Assembly (NCBI RefSeq): GCF_003932785.1
Contig: NZ_RQYT01000013.1
Coordinates: 1 to 64,000 of the forward strand
Direction: 5' to 3'
Length of the DNA: 64,000 bases
DNA from: Arachnia propionica
GTDB taxonomy: Bacteria; Actinomycetota; Actinomycetes; Propionibacteriales; Propionibacteriaceae
The notes under the pieces are model-generated. The model was not told where the DNA came from. It worked only from the letters and a program-made list of their open reading frames with translations, and ran no database searches. Both the position numbers and the translations under genes were made by a program. Below are positions 35,077 through 42,756 of the stretch, piece after piece. Positions within the stretch are counted from its first letter, which is position 1; each line of letters opens with the position of its first letter.

Positions 35077-36063
35077 TCAGTCCGTCTGCTGGCGCGGGTC
35101 GAAGGCGTCGCGCAGGCCGTCGCCGATGAAGTTGACGCACAGCGCGATCGCCAGGATGAACATGCCGGGCCACCAGAACAGCCACGGGCGGGTGGTCAGG
35201 GCGGTCTGGTACTCCGAGATCAGCAGCCCGAGCGAGGTCTCGGGTGCCTTCACGCCGAAGCCCAGGTAGGACAGGGCGGTCTCCAGCAGGATCGCCGAGG
35301 CGATGAGCAGCGTGGAGTTCACGACGATGACCCCGACGGAGTTCGGCAGGATGTGCCGGAAGATGATCCGCCAGTTCGAGGTGCCGATGGCCTTGGCGGC
35401 GTGGACGAATTCCCGCTCGCGCAGCGAGAGCACCTCGCCGCGCACCAGACGGGCCAGACCGGTCCACACCACGATACCGAGCACACCCGCGAGGAAGAAG
35501 ATGTTGTTGCCGTTGGTCATCCGGCCCAGCACGGAGGCCAGCACCAGCAGCGGGATGATGATGACGAGGTCGGTGGCCCGCATGAGGACGGATTCGATCC
35601 AGCCCCGGAAGTATCCGGCGGCCGAACCGATGATCGTGCCGATCGTCGTGGCGATGGCGCCGACGGAGAAGGCGATGATGAGGGACTTGCGGGCCCCCTC
35701 CATGACCAGGGCGAAATAGTCCTTGCCGACAGTGGTCTGCCCGAAGGGGTGCTCCCCGATCCGGAACGGCCACAGCCTGAACGTCGGGGCGCCACCGTTG
35801 ACCGTCGGGTAGACGTCCAGGTAATTCTTCGGCCACCAGCCCGGGATCGGCCCGATCCCGGAGGAGGTGAAGGCCATGAGGATGATGAGGGTCAGCACCG
35901 TGAGCGCGATCATCGCTCCCCGGTGCCGGAAGAACCGGCGCCGAATCAGTGCGCCCTGGGAGTAGGACCGATCGGCGGCGGCGTCGAGGGTCTCCTCGAT
36001 CTCGAAGCGGTTCTCGGGCTCGGCCACGGGGGTGTTCTCGGACATCTTGTTCTCGTTGCTCAT
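35077..36063 (-). CDS. Oligopeptide ABC permease, DppC type
   Basis: A 328-residue permease with a ~35-residue cytoplasmic N-terminal extension, six membrane segments and EAA loop REFVHAAKAIGTSNWRIIFRHILPNS (residues ~225-250). GPIPGWWPKNYLDVYP and LGTDxFGRD-like GEHPFGQTTVGKDYFALVMEGAR are the usual DppC periplasmic and loop segments. Overlaps the DppB-type gene by 4 bases. Confidence 0.92.
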   Translation of the reverse strand: MSNENKMSENTPVAEPENRFEIEETLDAAADRSYSQGALIRRRFFRHRGAMIALTVLTLIILMAFTSSGIGPIPGWWPKNYLDVYPTVNGGAPTFRLWPFRIGEHPFGQTTVGKDYFALVMEGARKSLIIAFSVGAIATTIGTIIGSAAGYFRGWIESVLMRATDLVIIIPLLVLASVLGRMTNGNNIFFLAGVLGIVVWTGLARLVRGEVLSLREREFVHAAKAIGTSNWRIIFRHILPNSVGVIVVNSTLLIASAILLETALSYLGFGVKAPETSLGLLISEYQTALTTRPWLFWWPGMFILAIALCVNFIGDGLRDAFDPRQQTD

Positions 36064-37565
36064 CGGGAGATCCTCGGGTCCAGGAAGGCGTAGGTGATGT
36101 CGGCGAGCATGTTCATGGTCACCGCGGCGGTACCCGTGACGGCATAGAAAGCCATCACTCGAGTGGGATCGACGGCGGCGAGACCGGAGGCGAACATGGC
36201 TCCCATACCCTGCCAGCCGAAGACGCGCTCAGTGATGACGGCGCCACCGATGAGTCCCGCGAAGTCGAAGGCCAGGATGGTGGCCAACGGGATGAGGGAG
36301 TTGCGCAGCGCGTGTCGGGTGATGACCTTGCGCTCGGAGATGCCCTTGGAGCGAGCGGTGCGGATGTAGTCCTGGTTGAGGACCTCCAGCATCGACGCAC
36401 GGGTGTAGCGGGTGTAGGAGGCCAGGGAGATGAGCATCAGCGCCATCGTCGGCAGGAAGATGTGGGTCAGCAGGTCGATGTTGTGCCCCCACCACGTGGT
36501 GGAGAAGTTCGCCGTGGCGGAGCCGATGGTCGGGATCGGGCGCGGCTGCAGCTTCAGGTAGGCGGCCCAGTTGCTGAGCAGCAGGTCGATGAGCGCGGCG
36601 AGAGAGGCGAGGATTCCGGTCACGACCGAGGCGAAGGTGGCCTGGCGACGGGAGAAGCCACCGAGGAGACGACCAGCCAGGACACCCACACCGATGGCCA
36701 CGGCGAGCAGCCCCAGGAGGAGCAGGTAGCTGGGATTGGTCATGAGCACACCGCGCATCACGCCGTAGCCGACGATCGCCACGAGCGCGGTGGCCGCAAC
36801 CGCGTTGCGCACTCCCTTGTTGCCGAAACCGCTGGTGAGCACAACCATGAGGCAGCCCACGCCCAGAACCAGAAGGATGTAGACCGGCAAACCGAACACG
36901 GGGGAGCGGAACCACGTCGTCGCATTGAAGTAGGTCATGACCCCGGCGAACGCCACGGCCAGGACGCCGAAGGTGATGATGCGGCGCTTCCACGGCCCAC
37001 CGACGATGGCGGCGATGACGAGACCGAGGAAGACCGCTATACCAAGGAGCATGGGTGGTGTGAACTGGGCCTTCGCGATCCAGTTGTTGAACTCGATGGC
37101 GGCATAGTGCTTGAGCAGCACAGCGAACCAGAACACCGGCAGCGAGAAGAAGACGAAGGCCATCATCGTGACGGCGTAGTCGAAGCCGCTGTACTGCCGA
37201 ACCGCCGTCAGGACGCCCATGGTGATGCCGATGGTGATCGCCAACAGGCTGGCCAACACCACCATTCGAAGTGTCGAGGAGGCCGCGGACAGCACAAGCG
37301 CGTTCACCTCGGAGCCATCGGAGGCGACCCCGAAGTTGCCTCGGAGCATCCCCGAGAGCCAGTCCCAGTACCGTTCGTACCAGGACTTGTCCAAGCCCAT
37401 GCGCTTGGTCATCTGAGCCATCTGGTTCTCGCGGTTGGGATCGTTCGACTCCCTGAGCGCTGCGAGCGGATCGCCCGAGTTGATGACCAGGACGAACAAC
37501 AGCAGGGACCCCAGGAAGAGGATCATCAAGGAGATGAGGAGCCTCTTGGCGATGTACTTGATCAC
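36060..37565 (-). CDS. Oligopeptide ABC permease, DppB type, with insertion
   Basis: A 501-residue permease beginning VIKYIAKRLLISLMILFLGSLLLFVLVI. Normal DppB proteins are ~310-340 residues; this one carries an extra ~170-residue stretch with additional hydrophobic segments between the first and second halves (roughly residues 170-330, including YILLVLGVGCLMVVL and YLLLLGLLAVAIGVGVLAG). The EAA loop YTRYTRASMLEVLNQDYIRTARSKGISERKVI is intact. GTG at 37565 chosen from the signal-anchor start. A long form is typical of some actinobacterial peptide permeases. Confidence 0.88.
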   Translation of the reverse strand: MIKYIAKRLLISLMILFLGSLLLFVLVINSGDPLAALRESNDPNRENQMAQMTKRMGLDKSWYERYWDWLSGMLRGNFGVASDGSEVNALVLSAASSTLRMVVLASLLAITIGITMGVLTAVRQYSGFDYAVTMMAFVFFSLPVFWFAVLLKHYAAIEFNNWIAKAQFTPPMLLGIAVFLGLVIAAIVGGPWKRRIITFGVLAVAFAGVMTYFNATTWFRSPVFGLPVYILLVLGVGCLMVVLTSGFGNKGVRNAVAATALVAIVGYGVMRGVLMTNPSYLLLLGLLAVAIGVGVLAGRLLGGFSRRQATFASVVTGILASLAALIDLLLSNWAAYLKLQPRPIPTIGSATANFSTTWWGHNIDLLTHIFLPTMALMLISLASYTRYTRASMLEVLNQDYIRTARSKGISERKVITRHALRNSLIPLATILAFDFAGLIGGAVITERVFGWQGMGAMFASGLAAVDPTRVMAFYAVTGTAAVTMNMLADITYAFLDPRISR

Positions 37566-37692
37566 GGTAGTTCCTATTCCGGCTGGCAGGTCTGGGCCCC
37601 ACCGGGAAGACCCATAGCGCCTGATGATAGAGCACCGGGACGGCTCTGGTGGCATGGGCGCCCCTGATGGGCGGTTGAGCGAACGCGGAACG

Positions 37693-37721
37693 GGGGTGAG
37701 TGAAGACTCACCCACCCCCGT
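37693..37721 (-). terminator. Hairpin between binding-protein gene and permeases
   Basis: GGGTGAGT / ACTCACCC (37695-37702, 37707-37714) with a GAAG loop, flanked by ACGGGG and ACCCCCGT that can extend the stem. There is no U-run. Position after the binding-protein stop suggests partial termination or 3' end protection, so the lipoprotein is made in excess over the channel. Confidence 0.5.
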
Positions 37722-37748
37722 CCGAGGCTTCATCTCACAGGTGCGGCA

Positions 37749-39578
37749 TCACTTGAGCTGCCACTGCGGCCCGTTCCACACCGTCTTGCCCTGAGTGGTG
37801 GTCGGACGGATGTTCTCGATGTTCGAGCTGTAGGCCGTCAGACCCGGGTGAGCGTAGAGCGGAATGCCGAACAAGGTGTCCCACAACTCCTTCTCAATGA
37901 TCTTGGTCTGCTCCAGCTGAACCTTCTCATCCAAGGAGTCGGCGAGGACGTTCCATGCCTCATCCACCTTGGCGTTGGAGTAGTCGGTCCGGTTCTGCGG
38001 CTTGCCGGTGGAGTAGATGTTCTGACCGGAGGCGATCTGTCCGGATCCGGACCACGCGTACAGCGCCACCTCGAAGTCACCGTTCTTCAGCTCCTTGTCG
38101 AAGAAGCTGGCGGATGCCGCATCCACGACCTCGAAGCCAGCCTCCTTGCAGGAGGCCTGGATGGCGGTCACCGTGTCGGCACGTCGGTTGTTGCCGGCCT
38201 TGTAACCGATACGCACCTTGATCGGGGTGGCGACGCCGGACTCGGCGACGAGCTGCTTGGCCTTCTCCAGGTCAACCTGGTCGTAGCGACCGTCGTAGGA
38301 GGCTGACACGATGTCGTTGTACTTCTCGGTCTGGAAGGGGAACACCTCACGGGCGTTCATGATCTGGGCTCCGGGGTCGAGTGGCTTGATGAGCGAGTCG
38401 ACGATGTTCTGGCGCGGCACGCAGTGGGCGAAGGCCTGACGGAGCTTGATGCCACCCTGAGCGTCGGAGAAGACATTGTTGCTGCGGAAGTTGAAGTCCA
38501 GGTGCTCCCACGTCAGCGTCGGGAAGGTGTTGACCGTGACGCTCTCACCGATGTTGGTCAGCTGCCCAACCGTGTCGACGGTGGCCTGGGGGTCAATGAC
38601 GTTGAGGTCCCCGTTCTGCAGAGCCTGAGCCATCTGGGCGTCGTCAACGTAGCTGAAGACCAAGTTCTTGGTCGCAGGCTTGGGGCCCCAGTACATGGGG
38701 TTGGGTTCCAGCGTCAGCGTCGTGCCCTTCCAGCCACCCTGCTTGATCTGGTACGGACCCATGGAGGGAATGAGCGAGGCATCCGGCAACTCGCCCGGCT
38801 TGAAGATCCAGCCCTTGTTCCAGAACTCAGCTGCCTTCTTCACGGTATCGGCATCGCGGTCCACGATGGCCTGCGCGAAAGCATCCGGCTCCAATCCGAT
38901 CTGCTTGGCCACCACGTGGGCAGGCATAACGTTGCCCAGCAGGATCTTCCAGTCGGGGTAGGCGCCCTTGAACTTCAAGGTGAAGGTCTTGGAACCCACC
39001 TCACCCTGCGGGCCTTCCGGCACCTCTTGGGCGAAGGACGAGGAGACGTGCTCGAAGACCGCCTCTGCATCCGGATTGTCCCCGCTCGCCCGGCCCGGGA
39101 CCAGGAACTCGGGGTTCTGCGTCGCCCAGTCCAGCAGGTAGTCGTTGATGGTCACCGGGGTGCCGTCAGACCACACGGCTTTGTCGCTGATGGTGTACTT
39201 CACCTCAAGCGGGTCCTCGCTCAGCACCTCGAAGGTGCCGAAGTCCTTGTCCTCGCAGATGGTACCGTCGGTGCCGAAGTACACGAAGGAGCTGGCCATC
39301 CTGTCAGCCACGACGGAGTTGTATGTCGAGTAGGTGCCGTCAGTCAGATTGTTGTAACCACTCCACTGCCCAGGTCCGGGACTGTAGATGATCTGGCCGT
39401 CCTTGGTCTCCGTCACCCCGACGTCCTTCATGCAGGCGTCCTGACCGCTGGCGATCTCAACACTCGTGTTCACCCTGGTGCTGTCATCGGCTGGGTCCTG
39501 ACCGCTGGAACAGGCGCCGAGCAGCAGCGCCCCACTCACCAGAGCGGCAAGGGCAGCCTTGGAGCCCTTGAACTTCAT
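37749..39578 (-). CDS. Oligopeptide-binding lipoprotein, family 5
   Basis: A 609-residue solute-binding protein. Signal MKFKGSKAALAALVSGALLLGAC (lipobox LGAC), followed by SSGQDPADDS. Family-5 marks are VKYTISDKAVWSDGTPVTINDYLLDW and MGPYQIKQGGWKGTTLTLEPNPMYWG. The C-terminal lobe ends LWDTLFGIPLYAHPGLTAYS. It catches oligopeptides for the DppBC-type channel and fused ATPase downstream. AAGGAG ribosome site precedes the ATG. It is read as the first gene of the operon. Confidence 0.92.
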   Translation of the reverse strand: MKFKGSKAALAALVSGALLLGACSSGQDPADDSTRVNTSVEIASGQDACMKDVGVTETKDGQIIYSPGPGQWSGYNNLTDGTYSTYNSVVADRMASSFVYFGTDGTICEDKDFGTFEVLSEDPLEVKYTISDKAVWSDGTPVTINDYLLDWATQNPEFLVPGRASGDNPDAEAVFEHVSSSFAQEVPEGPQGEVGSKTFTLKFKGAYPDWKILLGNVMPAHVVAKQIGLEPDAFAQAIVDRDADTVKKAAEFWNKGWIFKPGELPDASLIPSMGPYQIKQGGWKGTTLTLEPNPMYWGPKPATKNLVFSYVDDAQMAQALQNGDLNVIDPQATVDTVGQLTNIGESVTVNTFPTLTWEHLDFNFRSNNVFSDAQGGIKLRQAFAHCVPRQNIVDSLIKPLDPGAQIMNAREVFPFQTEKYNDIVSASYDGRYDQVDLEKAKQLVAESGVATPIKVRIGYKAGNNRRADTVTAIQASCKEAGFEVVDAASASFFDKELKNGDFEVALYAWSGSGQIASGQNIYSTGKPQNRTDYSNAKVDEAWNVLADSLDEKVQLEQTKIIEKELWDTLFGIPLYAHPGLTAYSSNIENIRPTTTQGKTVWNGPQWQLK

Positions 39579-39634
39579 AATTTCTCCTTGGTCGATCCCG
39601 ACACGCGATCCCCGTTGGGGACCATTGGCACCGG

Positions 39635-39663
39635 ACCCTAGTCCGATTTCGCGGTGTTGAGAA
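39635..39663 (-). promoter_or_regulatory. Possible promoter of the oligopeptide operon
   Basis: Minus strand TTCTCA (39663-39658), 17-base spacer, TAGGGT (39640-39635). About 55 bases upstream of the lipoprotein ATG. Weak match at -35. Confidence 0.3.
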
Positions 39664-39705
39664 CCACCTGGGGCGTTCGTGAGACGGATTGTTACCGGAC
39701 TGAGA

Positions 39706-40749
39706 TCACACGACGACCCGGGTGACGGGCAGTCCGGGCTGCGCGGAGAAGTCGAGGCGGGAGGGCGCGAGCCCGGTCCGCACGACCTCCACCCCGACGG
39801 CGGCGATCATCGCGCCATTGTCGGTGCACAGCGCGGGACGCGGTCTCCTCACCTCGATACCGCGCTGCGAGGCGCGTTCCTCCATGAGCCCGCGCAGTCG
39901 TGAGTTCGCGGCCACTCCCCCGCCGAGCAGGATCGACGAGGTCCCGGTGTGCTCGGCGGCGTCGAGGGTCTTGGAGACGAGCACGTCGGCGACGGCCTCC
40001 TGGAAGCTGGCGCACACATCGGCGACGGGCACCTCGCGCCCCTCCAGCCGTGCGGTCTCCACCCAGCGGGCGACGGCCGTCTTCAGCCCGGAGAAGGAGA
40101 AGTCGAAGCGATGCCGTTCCAGGTCGTGGCGGGCGGTGAGCCCCCGAGGGAAGCGGATGGCGGACGGATCACCCTCGGCCGCCATCCGGTCGATGACGGG
40201 ACCACCCGGGTAGGAGAGGTCCAGCAGCCTCGCCACCTTGTCGTAGGCCTCCCCCGCGGCGTCGTCGATCGTGGCACCGAGCTCGGTGATGTCCCGCGCC
40301 AGGTCGGTCACGTGCAGCAGGGATGTGTGCCCACCCGAGACGAGCAGGGCAAGGGTCGGCATCGGCAGCGGACCGTGGTCGAGGAGATCGACGGCGATGT
40401 GCCCGACGAGGTGGTTGACCCCGTAGAGCGGCTTGCCCAGGTAGGCGGCCAGGGACTTGGCTGCGGAGATGCCGACGAGCAACGCCCCCATGAGGCCCGG
40501 GCCCGCCGTGACGGCGATCGCGTCCACCTCCGACAGGTCGACGTCGGCCGTCGCGGCGGCGCGCTCCAGGGTCGGCACGAACGCCGAGAGGTGTGCCCGG
40601 GACGCGATCTCCGGCACCACCCCGCCGAAGCGGACGTGCAGGTCGACCGACGAGGCGACCTCGCTGGCGAGCAGCTCGTTGCCCCGCACGATGCCCACGC
40701 CCGTCTCGTCGCAGGACGACTCGATTCCCAGGATCAGGGGCTCGGTCAT
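39706..40749 (-). CDS. tsaD: tRNA N6-threonylcarbamoyladenosine transferase
   Basis: A 347-residue ASKHA-fold enzyme that transfers threonylcarbamoyl to A37 of ANN-decoding tRNAs. [14 protein letters not shown] at the N-terminus, metal ligands His113 and His117 (NHLVGHIAV), [21 protein letters not shown] and CTDNGAMIA are all present. Overlaps rimI by 4 bases. It works with TsaB and TsaE encoded upstream in the same operon. Confidence 0.96.
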   Translation of the reverse strand: MTEPLILGIESSCDETGVGIVRGNELLASEVASSVDLHVRFGGVVPEIASRAHLSAFVPTLERAAATADVDLSEVDAIAVTAGPGLMGALLVGISAAKSLAAYLGKPLYGVNHLVGHIAVDLLDHGPLPMPTLALLVSGGHTSLLHVTDLARDITELGATIDDAAGEAYDKVARLLDLSYPGGPVIDRMAAEGDPSAIRFPRGLTARHDLERHRFDFSFSGLKTAVARWVETARLEGREVPVADVCASFQEAVADVLVSKTLDAAEHTGTSSILLGGGVAANSRLRGLMEERASQRGIEVRRPRPALCTDNGAMIAAVGVEVVRTGLAPSRLDFSAQPGLPVTRVVV

Positions 40750-41207
40750 GGCTGTTCCTCTCCATCCGGTTCCCGGCACGCCGCCTCCATGATGAGGGCG
40801 TGCCGATCGTGGCCGTAGTAGTGGGGGCGGCGGGCGGTGGTGCTGAAGCCCAGCCGCTCGTAGAGGGCGATGGCGGCCTCGTTGGCCTCCTCGACCTCCA
40901 GGCTGGCGGTGGCGATCCCCCGGGCCGCCGCCTCGTCGAGCCCACGGCGCACCAGCTGCGTGGCGAGTCCTCGACGCCGATGTGCGGGCGCAACGACGAC
41001 CCGGTGCAGCTCGGTGAGGTCGAAGGCGGTCCGCCACGACGCCACCGCGGCGACCTCCTCGCCATCGCGGGCGACGAACACACGCCGGTCCGCGGCGGTG
41101 ATCTCGTCGGCCCAGGCCTGCTCGCTCCACCGTTGCCGCACCGGGAAGGCGTCCTCCAGTCGGACGATGGCTGACGCGTCGGCGACGGTGGCCACGCTGA
41201 GGGTCAT
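40746..41207 (-). CDS. rimI: GNAT acetyltransferase, RimI-like
   Basis: A 153-residue GCN5-related acetyltransferase. The acetyl-CoA loop reads [18 protein letters not shown] and the terminal region [25 protein letters not shown] is the RimI-type end. It is encoded between tsaB and tsaD as in many bacteria; RimI acetylates the N-terminus of ribosomal protein S18 in E. coli, while the target here is inferred. 4-base overlaps on both sides. Confidence 0.9.
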   Translation of the reverse strand: MTLSVATVADASAIVRLEDAFPVRQRWSEQAWADEITAADRRVFVARDGEEVAAVASWRTAFDLTELHRVVVAPAHRRRGLATQLVRRGLDEAAARGIATASLEVEEANEAAIALYERLGFSTTARRPHYYGHDRHALIMEAACREPDGEEQP

Positions 41208-41839
41208 CGGGGCAGCCTCAGCCGCGGCAGGGCGGACTTCCTCGCCGTCGGTTCGGCGGCATCGGCGGGGCGCAGGTAGTAGGGCTCGCCGTCGACGGGG
41301 GGCAGCGTGGCCCAGCGGGATGCCAGTACCGCCGGGTCGACCCCGGCGGGGTCGTGGACCGGCATCCCGTACTGCTCGGGGACGGGCCCGAACAGGGGCA
41401 GGGTCGTCGGCACCCGGTCGGGGGAGGTCACGCACGGTTCCCCCACCCGTGCCCCGTTGACGTAGCGGGCCCAGTAGAGCTCCTTGCGGCGGGCATCTGA
41501 GGCGACGACGAACTCGTCGAGGACGGCTTCGTGGCGGGCGGCGATGACGTCGAGGGAACAGACCCCGTGGACGGGTCTCCCCGCCACGGAGGCGAGGGTG
41601 CGAGCCGCGACGATCCCGACCCGCAGGCCGGTGAAGGGCCCGGGGCCCATGCCGACGACGTACTCGTCGACATCGGCGAGGCCGATCCCCGCCTGCGTGC
41701 AGAGCTGCTGGATCATCGGCACGAGGCTCTCGCCGTGTGCCCGGGTGTCGGCCAGGACCAGGGAGCTCAATGCCTCGCCGTCACGGGCGAGCCCGACGGC
41801 GACGTGATGGGAGGTGTCGATCCCGAGTGTCAGGGTCAT
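41204..41839 (-). CDS. tsaB: TsaB, threonylcarbamoyladenosine complex dimerisation subunit
   Basis: A 211-residue TsaD paralogue lacking the catalytic metal site. [44 protein letters not shown] and SLDVIAARH are the standard motifs. It forms the TsaB-TsaD heterodimer with TsaE. Start at 41839 fixed by the 4-base overlap with tsaE. Confidence 0.93.
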   Translation of the reverse strand: MTLTLGIDTSHHVAVGLARDGEALSSLVLADTRAHGESLVPMIQQLCTQAGIGLADVDEYVVGMGPGPFTGLRVGIVAARTLASVAGRPVHGVCSLDVIAARHEAVLDEFVVASDARRKELYWARYVNGARVGEPCVTSPDRVPTTLPLFGPVPEQYGMPVHDPAGVDPAVLASRWATLPPVDGEPYYLRPADAAEPTARKSALPRLRLPR

Positions 41840-42744
41840 GGTGTCCTCAACGGGTCCAGGGCACCGGCCCAGCGGGGGCCGATGCCGGTGAGGGTGACGT
41901 GGCGCAGGTCCTCCGAGCGGTCGATGTCGATCTCGAGGCGCTCGTCCGAGAGCCATTCCGCCACCCCGGCCCCCCATTCGACGAGGGTGACAGATCGGGC
42001 GAGGGTGGCGTCGAGGTCGATGTCGGCGAGTTCCCCCGCGGTACCCATGCGATAGGCGTCCACGTGGACGAGGTCCGGCCCGTCGCCGGGGTTGGGGTGG
42101 ATGCGGGAGATGACGAAAGTGGGCGAGATGACGGGCCCGCTCACCCCGAGCCCCTCACCGATGCCCTGGGTGAGAGTGGTCTTGCCCGCGCCGAGGTCGC
42201 CACTGGCGATGACCACGTCCCCGGCCCGCAGCAGGGTGGCGAGCCGAGCCCCGAGAGCGTGCATCGCCTCGGGGGTGGGCACATCGAGGCTGACCGGCAG
42301 GTCCCGGCCGAGGAACCAGTGCTGGTCGTCGCGGCGGATGAGCTCGAAACCGTGGATCCGCCACCACTGGGCGAGCTCGGGGAACTCGACACGGCAGGCG
42401 ACCTCGACCCGGGCCAGCCCGGCGTCGGCGGCGACGGACATGGCCCCGGCCACGAGGTGTTTCGCCACCCCACGTCCGGACTCCTCGGGCAACACCGCCA
42501 CCCGCCGCAGCGTGGCGACCTCGCCGTCCCGGGCGATGAGGAGGCAGCCGACGAGCCCGTCCCCGATGGTGGCGCAGACCCCCCAGCCCTCGGCGAGTGC
42601 CCGCCGGTAGTCGTCGAGGGTGTCGGACAGCGCCGCGGGGGGCGGGTCGACGGGGCGTCGGGCGGCGAAGGCACGCTGGGCGATCCCGAGCATCGCGGGG
42701 GCGTCCGCGTCACTCGCCAGCCGCAGCTCGACTTCTTCGGTCAT
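41836..42744 (-). CDS. tsaE: GNAT acetyltransferase-TsaE fusion
   Basis: A 302-residue two-domain protein. Residues 1-150 are a GNAT domain (RRVAVLPEESGRGVAKHLVAGAMS at 80-103; ELAQWWRIHGFELIRRDD). Residues 155-302 are TsaE: P-loop SGDLGAGKTTLTQG at ~181-194, SPTFVISR, VHVDAYRM and VTLVEWGAGVAEWL. TsaE is the ATPase of the t6A complex. Most TsaE proteins are ~150 residues; here an extra acetyltransferase is attached in front. No internal stop or frameshift. It starts 12 bases after the helicase stop; a TAGGAT box ends 9 bases before the ATG. Confidence 0.92.
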   Translation of the reverse strand: MTEEVELRLASDADAPAMLGIAQRAFAARRPVDPPPAALSDTLDDYRRALAEGWGVCATIGDGLVGCLLIARDGEVATLRRVAVLPEESGRGVAKHLVAGAMSVAADAGLARVEVACRVEFPELAQWWRIHGFELIRRDDQHWFLGRDLPVSLDVPTPEAMHALGARLATLLRAGDVVIASGDLGAGKTTLTQGIGEGLGVSGPVISPTFVISRIHPNPGDGPDLVHVDAYRMGTAGELADIDLDATLARSVTLVEWGAGVAEWLSDERLEIDIDRSEDLRHVTLTGIGPRWAGALDPLRTP

Positions 42745-42756
42745 GACGGGAAGATC

